A DNA stretch of 5,520 nt from CAZBBB01 sp964490005 (GTDB lineage: Bacteria; Planctomycetota; B15-G4): NCBI GenBank assembly GCA_964490005.1, contig CAZBBB010000149.1, positions 1 to 5,520 on the forward strand, written 5' to 3'. A program made the translations under genes and the position numbers. Shown one piece after another: positions 1-5,520 of the stretch. The stretch's first letter is position 1, and each line of letters starts with the position of its first letter. The notes under the pieces were generated by a model. The model made no database searches, was not told the DNA's origin, and was given only the letters and a program-made list of their open reading frames with translations.

Positions 1-1604
1 GCCTCGCGCCGCTCGCGACGGGCGCCGAGCACTCCGCCCGCCAGCAGCAGCCCGGCGCCCGCCAGCATGGGACGCACGCGACGCTCGGTCCGCGGGCGCT
101 GCTCGCGCGGGCGGCGCAACGCGCCGCGGCGCAGGGCCAGCGCCAGCAGCAGGACGGGCACGAGCAGCACGCAGGCCGCGCGCCACGCGGCGCGCTCGGC
201 GGCCGGCAGCGGCGGCAGCGCGCGGGGGCGCTCGATGTCCATCCGGCCCATGACCAGCCGCTCGTCCGAGCCCAGCGTCGCCAGCAGCACGTCGACGAGG
301 ACCGCGTGCGCCGTGCGCGGGATCTCGAACAGGCCGTCGACGAAAGGGCTGCTCGAGGCACAGGCCACGAGCAGCCCGCGCCCCGGATCGTCGGGGCGCA
401 GCGCGACCATGAGCGGCGAGCGGGCCGCGCCGCGGCCCGCCTCGGGACGCAGCTCGGAGAGCGCCACGCCCCCGTCGGGGAGCGGCGCGATCCAGGTGTC
501 GTCGGAACTGCTCGCGAGCACCTCGGCGCTCAGCGCCCGCTCGCGCAGCACGGCCGCGTCGAGGCCGAACACCGCCGGCAGGTGGAACAGCAAATGGCCG
601 TTGGGCTGGCCGACGAAGGTGCGGAAGTCCTGGTTCTGCGCGATGCAGCGCAGGAAGAAGGGCACGTTCCGCTCGACGCCGCCGAGCGGCAGGCTCTGCG
701 AGCGCGCGTCGCACAGCAGTTCGGCGCGCGCGCTCAGCCCCAGCTCGGCGAGGAAGGGCGCGGCGCCGAGCGGGTCGCGCTGCAGCCGCGCGACGGGTTC
801 GACGCCGGGCGCCGCCTGCAGCCCGGCCACGCGCAGCCCGCCGTCGGCGACGACGATCGAGCGCCCGTCGTCGAGGAAGCGCTCGAGTTCGATCTGGCGC
901 TCGCGCTCGATGCGCTCGGGCTCGAGCCAGACGAGCAGGTCGGCGTCGGCGGGCAGGCGCGCGCCGCCGTCGAGATCGACGCGGCGCACCTCGGCGTGCC
1001 GGCCGAGCGCGGCCGCCAGCCCCTCGGTGCCGAGCCCGGCGGCGGCGGCGAGCGCCACGACCGGACGCGCGGGCCGCTCCAGCTGTTCGAGGTAGCCCAT
1101 GACGAGCGCCTGCAGCCGCGGCACGTGCTCGGGCCGCAGGCCCGCGACCAGCACCGGATCGCGCGCGCCGAAGGCGATCCCCAGGCTGCTCCAGACGGTC
1201 TTCTCGCTGTAGCCGTCGCGCTCGACGCTGCGCACGCGCTGCGGCACGACGCCGCGCCGCGCAGCGTAGCGCTCGATCTCGGGATCGGCGCCCGGGTCGA
1301 GCACCTGGTAGCCGACCTTGCCGCCCGAGGCGCGCGCGAGCGCCTCGAACAGGCTGGTCGCGTCGCGCTCGAGCCGGCGCATGTCGCTGGGCAGCCGCTC
1401 GCGCGCGCTCAGGTAGAGCGTGAGGAACACCGTGTCGGGCAGCGCGGCGAGGCGCGCGCGCGTCTCCGGCGTGAGCGCCGTGAGCTTGACCGCGCCGAGT
1501 TCGAGGCGCAGCAGCGGATCGTGCGCCGCGATGCGGCCGGCCGCGATCGCGCCGAGCAGTCCCAGCACGACGAGCGGCGCGAGCGGCGCGGGCCGGCCCC
1601 TCAT
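1..1604 (-). CDS. GldG-family ABC transporter auxiliary protein (3' end outside window)
   Basis: The frame is open from the ATG at 1604 to the left edge, giving 534 complete codons without a stop. The protein starts with a membrane anchor (residues about 8-26, rich in Leu/Val/Ala). The next region resembles the GldG/ABC-type auxiliary domain: LTALTPETRARLAALPD (about 41-57), then LYLS, then SGGKVGYQVLDPGADPE near residue 100. This matches the family pattern of a strand-forming start, a 'Leu-Thr' step and a 'SGGK...V.DP' segment. A second alpha/beta region carries DLLVWLEPERIERERQ and RFLDDGRSIVVADGG, like the GATase-like second half of GldG. A C-terminal helix lies at about 475-491, followed by an Arg-rich stretch and a second hydrophobic segment at about 513-528, which is unusual. 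The start overlaps the permease stop by 4 bp (ATGA). The family partners GldA/GldF-type ABC-2 transporters; its biochemical role is unresolved. The family call is firm; the function is not known. Confidence 0.85.
   Translation of the reverse strand, partial: MRGRPAPLAPLVVLGLLGAIAAGRIAAHDPLLRLELGAVKLTALTPETRARLAALPDTVFLTLYLSARERLPSDMRRLERDATSLFEALARASGGKVGYQVLDPGADPEIERYAARRGVVPQRVRSVERDGYSEKTVWSSLGIAFGARDPVLVAGLRPEHVPRLQALVMGYLEQLERPARPVVALAAAAGLGTEGLAAALGRHAEVRRVDLDGGARLPADADLLVWLEPERIERERQIELERFLDDGRSIVVADGGLRVAGLQAAPGVEPVARLQRDPLGAAPFLAELGLSARAELLCDARSQSLPLGGVERNVPFFLRCIAQNQDFRTFVGQPNGHLLFHLPAVFGLDAAVLRERALSAEVLASSSDDTWIAPLPDGGVALSELRPEAGRGAARSPLMVALRPDDPGRGLLVACASSSPFVDGLFEIPRTAHAVLVDVLLATLGSDERLVMGRMDIERPRALPPLPAAERAAWRAACVLLVPVLLLALALRRGALRRPREQRPRTERRVRPMLAGAGLLLAGGVLGARRERRE
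1601..1604 (-). other. ATGA start/stop overlap, permease to GldG-like gene
   Basis: The plus strand again reads tcat. The permease TGA overlaps the ATG of the GldG-like gene in the same way as the upstream junction. Two identical junctions in series support one mRNA with coupled translation of all three subunits. Upstream of this ATG only a weak purine run (gaag) is visible on the minus strand. Confidence 0.9.
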
Positions 1605-2368
1605 GTGCGCCGCGTCTTCAGCACCTGCGCCGTCAGGGCCAGCCACACGGCGCTCGAGAGCAGGAAGTAGACCAGCCCCGCCAGCGTGACGCTGCCGCCG
1701 ACGAAGGCCTCGTAGTGCGGCATGACGGAGAAGGACTCGTAGAGCAGCGTGCCGGGCGCGAGCGCGGGGAACAATCCGTCGAGCACGGCCACCACGCGGT
1801 CGTTGCCGGTGAGCACGTAGGCGGCGGCGAGCAGCGTGCTGCCCACGAAGGCCGTGATCTGGTCGGCCGCCAGCGAGGACAGAAAGGCCCCGAAGGCCAG
1901 GAACAGCAGGCCCAGCAGCAGCAGGCCGAGGTAGCCCGAGACGATCAGCCCGCCGTCGGGCGCTCCGAGCACGTGCAGCATGACCACGATCGGCGCCGAA
2001 CCGAGCATGAAGCAGCCGAACAGCCCGAGGGCCGCGAGATACTTGCCGAGCACCGCCTGCCCGGGCACCACGGGCAGCGTGAGCAGCATCTCGAGCGTGC
2101 GCTGGCGGCGCTCCTCGGCCCACATGCGCATCGTCACCGCCGGCAGGAAGACCGTCAGCAGCAGCGGCGCGAGGTCGAAGAAGGGCCGCATGTCGACCGT
2201 GCCCGAGAGGAAGAACTCGTTCATGAAGATCGAGTTGCTCAGCACGACGAACGCGATCACGTAGACGTAGGCGACGGCGCCGTCGAAGGTCGCGCCCAGT
2301 TCGCGCGCCGCGACGACGCCCACGCCGGCGAGGTACTGGCCGGGCGAGAGCCGGTTCCCGGCGCTCAT
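1601..2368 (-). CDS. ABC-2 type permease, GldF-like
   Basis: This is the 255-residue membrane subunit of the ABC transporter encoded with the genes on either side. The start is the ATG at 2368, which overlaps the ATPase TGA by 4 bp; the same frame runs further upstream to 2800, but that part lies inside the ATPase gene and is a shadow. About six hydrophobic segments are visible: roughly 31-48, 66-80, 108-132, 142-162, 168-186 and 226-248. Family hallmarks are MRPFFDLAPLLLTVFLPA at about 60-77, then MRMWAEERRQRTLEMLLTLP at about 80-99. The acidic/basic MWAEERR...T.E.LLTLP segment is the cytoplasmic coupling region conserved in GldF and related NosY-like permeases. The length agrees with the roughly 240-260 residues usual for GldF. 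It should sit in the inner membrane and pair with the GldA-like ATPase. The substrate cannot be read from the sequence. Confidence 0.93.
   Translation of the reverse strand: MSAGNRLSPGQYLAGVGVVAARELGATFDGAVAYVYVIAFVVLSNSIFMNEFFLSGTVDMRPFFDLAPLLLTVFLPAVTMRMWAEERRQRTLEMLLTLPVVPGQAVLGKYLAALGLFGCFMLGSAPIVVMLHVLGAPDGGLIVSGYLGLLLLGLLFLAFGAFLSSLAADQITAFVGSTLLAAAYVLTGNDRVVAVLDGLFPALAPGTLLYESFSVMPHYEAFVGGSVTLAGLVYFLLSSAVWLALTAQVLKTRRT
2365..2368 (-). other. ATGA start/stop overlap, ATPase to permease
   Basis: The plus strand reads tcat, which is ATGA on the minus strand. The TGA of the ATPase shares three bases with the ATG of the permease. Such overlaps normally mean termination-reinitiation coupling, and no strong Shine-Dalgarno is visible in front of this ATG. 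This overlap fixes the permease start. Confidence 0.9.
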
Positions 2369-3141
2369 CGCGGCACGGCCCCGGCCGCCTGCGGGCGCGC
2401 GGCGCCGTCGGCCTCGCCGCCCGCCGCGCGCACGATGTCGAGGATCGCCGTCTCGGCGTCGCGCCCGCTCTCGCCGGCGCGCCGGACCAGGCTCGCGACC
2501 GGCTCGTCGGCCAGCAGCCTCCCCTGGTGGATGACGAGCAGCCGGTCGGAGATCGAGAGCACTTCGCTCAGGATGTGGCTGCTGAAGAGCACCGCGCGCC
2601 CCGGCGCGAGCGAGCGGATGAACTGCCGGAAGGCCACGACCTGCAGCGGGTCGAGCCCGTGCGTGGGCTCGTCGAGCAGGATCACCTGCGGGTCGTGGAT
2701 CAGGGCGCCGGCCACCCCTACGCGCTGCCGGTAGCCCTTGCTGCACTCGGCCACGCGCCGCCCGGTGACGGCCGAGAGCGCGCAGGCCTGCACGACCCAC
2801 TCCAGCCGCTCGGCCAGGCGCGCGCCCGACAGGCCGCGCGCCCGGCCCGCGAAGCGCAGGAAGCGGTCGACGCGCATGCCGTCGTAGAGCGCGTTGTGCT
2901 CGGTCAGGTAGCCGAGCGCGCGGCGCACCGCGAGCGGTTGCCGCGCCGCGTCGTGGCCGGCGACCGTGATCGTGCCGGCGCTCGGCGCCAGCCAGGTCGA
3001 GATCATCTTGAGCAGGGTGCTCTTGCCCGCGCCGTTGGGGCCGAGGAAGCCGACCACCTCGCCGCGCTCGATGCGGAAGGAGACGTCCTGCACGGCCGCG
3101 TGGCTGCCGTAGCGCTTGGTGACGCCCTGCACCTCGATCAT
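2365..3141 (-). CDS. ABC transporter ATP-binding protein, GldA-like
   Basis: A 258-residue cytoplasmic ATPase that powers the permease encoded next to it. Motifs in order are: Walker A GPNGAGKST (34-42); a Q-loop region GYLTEHNALYDGM (77-89), where Glu81 stands at the usual Gln position; the signature CSKGYRQR (133-140) in place of LSGGQ; Walker B VILLDEP (153-159); D-loop HGLDP (161-165); and the switch His189 in FSSHILSEV. The 'GYL.E.N.LY' plus 'SKGYRQRVG' combination is typical of the GldA/NatA-like branch of ABC-2 ATPases. The tail after about residue 222 is Ala/Gly-rich and does not resemble a domain. The ATG at 3141 is preferred because the family begins 'MIEV..(V/L)TK.YG'; an in-frame GTG lies one codon upstream at 3144. 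No strong Shine-Dalgarno is visible, so a leaderless start is possible. It is the first gene of the operon. Confidence 0.95.
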   Translation of the reverse strand: MIEVQGVTKRYGSHAAVQDVSFRIERGEVVGFLGPNGAGKSTLLKMISTWLAPSAGTITVAGHDAARQPLAVRRALGYLTEHNALYDGMRVDRFLRFAGRARGLSGARLAERLEWVVQACALSAVTGRRVAECSKGYRQRVGVAGALIHDPQVILLDEPTHGLDPLQVVAFRQFIRSLAPGRAVLFSSHILSEVLSISDRLLVIHQGRLLADEPVASLVRRAGESGRDAETAILDIVRAAGGEADGAARPQAAGAVPR

Positions 3142-3148
3142 CACGGCG

Positions 3149-3154
3149 AGTGTA
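3149..3154 (-). promoter_or_regulatory. Possible -10 element for the ABC operon
   Basis: The minus strand reads TACACT, four of six matches to TATAAT and agreeing at the key positions 1, 2 and 6. It ends only 4 bp before the GTG at 3144 and 7 bp before the ATG at 3141. A start site about 7 nt downstream would make the transcript leaderless or nearly so. No convincing -35 box is seen. The hexamer is short and could be chance. Confidence 0.3.
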
Positions 3155-3170
3155 CGGACCTCGGGCGCGC

Positions 3171-3199
3171 GGCGGCAGGGCCTACAATCGCCCGCCGCC
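3171..3199. repeat. GC-rich inverted repeat in the divergent promoter region
   Basis: The left arm (3171-3181) is GGCGGC, a single unpaired A at 3177, then GGGC. The right arm (3190-3199) is GCCC then GCCGCC. This gives ten complementary base pairs around an 8-nt centre, ctacaatc. The centre holds the only AT-rich hexamer of the intergenic region. It could be an operator for a dimeric regulator controlling one or both divergent genes, or a structure-forming element. In DNA this rich in GC, chance inverted repeats are more common than usual, so the functional reading is tentative. Confidence 0.5.
3183..3188 (+). promoter_or_regulatory. Possible -10 element for the oxidoreductase gene
   Basis: TACAAT matches the sigma-70 type TATAAT at five of six positions, in surroundings that are otherwise nearly all G and C. 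Transcription from about 3195 would give a 5' leader of some 20 nt containing the GGAG ribosome binding site. No recognisable TTGACA-like -35 lies 16-18 bp upstream and there is no TGn extension, so it may need an activator or another sigma factor. The hexamer sits in the loop of an inverted repeat. Confidence 0.45.
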
Positions 3200-3204
3200 C
3201 TCCC

Positions 3205-3208
3205 GGAG
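3205..3208 (+). promoter_or_regulatory. Ribosome binding site of the oxidoreductase gene
   Basis: GGAG lies 7 nt before the ATG at 3216. It decides the start: the longer in-frame reading from a GTG at 3150 has no such site, would run through the promoter region, and would put 22 low-complexity residues before a normal Tat signal. Confidence 0.75.
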
Positions 3209-3215
3209 ACCTTCG

Positions 3216-4550
3216 ATGGCCGCCCGTCGCTCGCCGCGCACCTCGCACTCCCGCCCCACGCGCCGCGGATTCCTGCGCGCCGGCTCGGCCCTGCTCGCGC
3301 TGCCGACGCTGCTCGGCCTGCGCCCGGCGCCGCGCGGAGGCGTCGGCGGCGTGCGCCGACCCGAGCCCCTGCGGCTCGGCCTGATCGGGTGCGGCGGGCG
3401 CGGGACGGGCGCCGCCGCGCAGGCGCTGTCGGCCGACGCGGGCCTGCGGCTCGTGGCGCTGGCCGACGCCTTCTCCGACCGGATCGACGCCAGCCTGGCC
3501 GAACTGCTGCGCGCGCAGCCCGGGCGCGTCGACGTGCCCGCCGAGCGCCGCTTCACCGGCTTCGAAGCCGCCCAGCGGCTGCTCGCGCTCGACCTCGACG
3601 TGGTCGTGCTCGCCACGCCGCCCGGCTTCCGGCCGGCGCACTTCGAGGCGGCCATCGCGCGCGGCTGCCACGTCTTCATGGAGAAGCCCGTCGCCGTCGA
3701 CGGCCCGGGCGTGCGGCGCGTGCTGGCCGCCGCCGACGAGGCCGATCGGCGCGGGCTGAAGGTCGGCGTCGGGCTGCAGCGCCATCACGACCCGCGCTAT
3801 CTCGCGACCGTCGCGCGCATCCACGACGGCGCCCTCGGCCGGCTCTCGCTGCTGCGCGTGTCCTGGAACAGCTCGGGCGTGTGGGTGCGGCCCCGCGAAC
3901 CGGACCAGACGGAGATGCAGTACCAGATGCGCAACTGGTACTACTTCAACTGGTTGTGCGGCGACCACATCGTCGAGCAGCACATCCACAATCTCGACGT
4001 GGGCAACTGGGTCGCGGGCGACGTGCCGGCCTGGGCGCAGGGACAGGGCGGCCGGCAGGTGCGCACGGGCCCCGACCACGGCGAGATCTACGACCACCAC
4101 ATGATCGAGTACGGCTATGCCGACGGCACGATCATGCTCAGCCAGTGCCGGCACATCGAGGGCTGCTGGAACGACGTCTCCGAGCACGCGCACGGCGCGC
4201 TGGGCACGGCCGACGTCGGCGGCGGGCGCATCGTGCGGCACGACGGCACGGAGTGGGAGTGGGACGGCGAGGCCGTCGACCCCTTCCAGGCCGAGCACGA
4301 CGCGCTGTTCGCCGCGATCCGCGACGGCACGCCGCACACCGAGGCGCGCCGCGGCGCGCAGGCCACGCTCACCGCGATCCTCGGGCGGATGGCGAGCTAC
4401 TCGGGGCAACGCGTCACCTGGGAGCAGGCGCTGAACAGCACGCTCGACCTCTCGCCCGCGCGCCTGGCCTTCGACGCCGACCCGCCGAGCCTGCCCGACG
4501 CTTCCGGGCGCTACCCCATCCCGATGCCGGGGCGCGGCGCGGCGTACTGA
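3216..4550 (+). CDS. Tat-exported Gfo/Idh/MocA-family oxidoreductase
   Basis: A complete 444-residue protein. It opens with a twin-arginine signal: TRRGFLRAG at 15-23, then a hydrophobic core SALLALPTLLGL, so it is predicted to be exported folded to the periplasm. The Rossmann fold starts at LRLGLIGCGGRG (52-63), the dinucleotide-binding glycine loop. LATPPGFRPAHF (132-143) and MEKPVAVD (155-162) follow, with Lys157 the expected catalytic or substrate-binding lysine. The C-terminal domain has NWLCGDHIVEQHIHNLDV (245-262), a hallmark of a Gfo/Idh/MocA subgroup common in Planctomycetota; His258 and Glu254 probably take the places of the usual His and Asp. Characterised relatives oxidise or reduce sugars, inositols and amino sugars with NAD(P); exported ones such as Zymomonas glucose-fructose oxidoreductase keep the cofactor tightly bound. 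The substrate cannot be assigned. It is divergent from the ABC operon and appears monocistronic. Confidence 0.93.
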   Translation: MAARRSPRTSHSRPTRRGFLRAGSALLALPTLLGLRPAPRGGVGGVRRPEPLRLGLIGCGGRGTGAAAQALSADAGLRLVALADAFSDRIDASLAELLRAQPGRVDVPAERRFTGFEAAQRLLALDLDVVVLATPPGFRPAHFEAAIARGCHVFMEKPVAVDGPGVRRVLAAADEADRRGLKVGVGLQRHHDPRYLATVARIHDGALGRLSLLRVSWNSSGVWVRPREPDQTEMQYQMRNWYYFNWLCGDHIVEQHIHNLDVGNWVAGDVPAWAQGQGGRQVRTGPDHGEIYDHHMIEYGYADGTIMLSQCRHIEGCWNDVSEHAHGALGTADVGGGRIVRHDGTEWEWDGEAVDPFQAEHDALFAAIRDGTPHTEARRGAQATLTAILGRMASYSGQRVTWEQALNSTLDLSPARLAFDADPPSLPDASGRYPIPMPGRGAAY

Positions 4551-4566
4551 GCGGCGGACGCGGCCT

Positions 4567-5520
<954 letters not shown>

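Noticed and set aside
67..1670. Long plus-strand open frames (67-1095 and 306-1670) opposite the GldG-like gene
   Set aside because: They are antisense shadows of a very GC-rich gene. Their products are Arg/Ala/Ser or His/Glu/Arg/Gly-rich without domains, while the minus-strand frame gives recognisable GldG motifs.
1915..1935. Short run of CAG/CAGCAG triplets (also near 40-60 and 145-155)
   Set aside because: These are Leu codons (CTG) of membrane segments read from the opposite strand, not a tandem repeat of independent meaning.
2369..2800. N-terminal extension of the permease frame up to 2800
   Set aside because: It overlaps the ATPase gene in another frame, has an Arg/Ala/Gly-rich translation, and ignores the ATGA junction at 2365-2368.
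3150..3215. Longer oxidoreductase reading from the GTG at 3150
   Set aside because: It has no ribosome binding site, spans the promoter elements and adds 22 residues before a normal Tat signal. The ATG at 3216 has GGAG at a 7-nt spacing.
1715..3384. Plus-strand open frames opposite the permease and ATPase (1715-2734, 1980-2264, 2527-3384)
   Set aside because: They have low-complexity His/Glu/Gln/Arg-rich translations and lie opposite genes with clear ABC transporter motifs. One runs through the divergent promoter into the oxidoreductase.

Overview
The window is very GC-rich (about three quarters G+C by eye) and densely coding. It carries five genes: three in a minus-strand operon, one divergent plus-strand gene, and one minus-strand gene convergent with that. 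All four stop codons visible are TGA. I read it as a chromosomal segment of a high-GC Gram-negative bacterium. The best guess is Planctomycetota, because Tat-exported Gfo/Idh/MocA oxidoreductases are abundant there and Gld-type ABC operons are common. Acidobacteriota, Gemmatimonadota or Myxococcota cannot be excluded. No mobile element, CRISPR array, tRNA or rRNA was seen.

Left part (1-3141, minus strand): a Gld-type ABC transporter operon, read right to left. It comprises an ATPase (GldA-like, 3141-2365), a six-helix ABC-2 permease (GldF-like, 2368-1601) and a membrane-anchored GldG-family auxiliary protein (1604 to beyond the left edge). Both junctions are 4-bp ATGA stop/start overlaps, so the three proteins are almost certainly translationally coupled and made as one complex. 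In gliding Bacteroidota this trio was linked to gliding motility. In other phyla its substrate is unknown, and nothing here identifies it.

Middle (3142-3215): a compact divergent promoter region of about 74 bp. It contains a TACAAT hexamer at the centre of a 10-bp inverted repeat, a TACACT hexamer on the minus strand very close to the ATPase start, and a clear GGAG ribosome binding site for the plus-strand gene.

Right-middle (3216-4550, plus): a complete Gfo/Idh/MocA-family oxidoreductase with a twin-arginine signal, so a predicted periplasmic NAD(P)-dependent sugar or polyol oxidoreductase.

Right (4567-5520, minus): the C-terminal reactivation (AdoMet-binding) domain of cobalamin-dependent methionine synthase MetH. 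The rest of the gene lies beyond the right edge. The oxidoreductase and metH converge with only 16 bp between them. No functional link is evident between the ABC operon, the oxidoreductase and metH. There is no non-coding stretch above 300 bases, and I found no clearly novel system. The points most worth a second look are the inverted repeat around the -10-like element and the additional C-terminal hydrophobic segment of the GldG-like protein.
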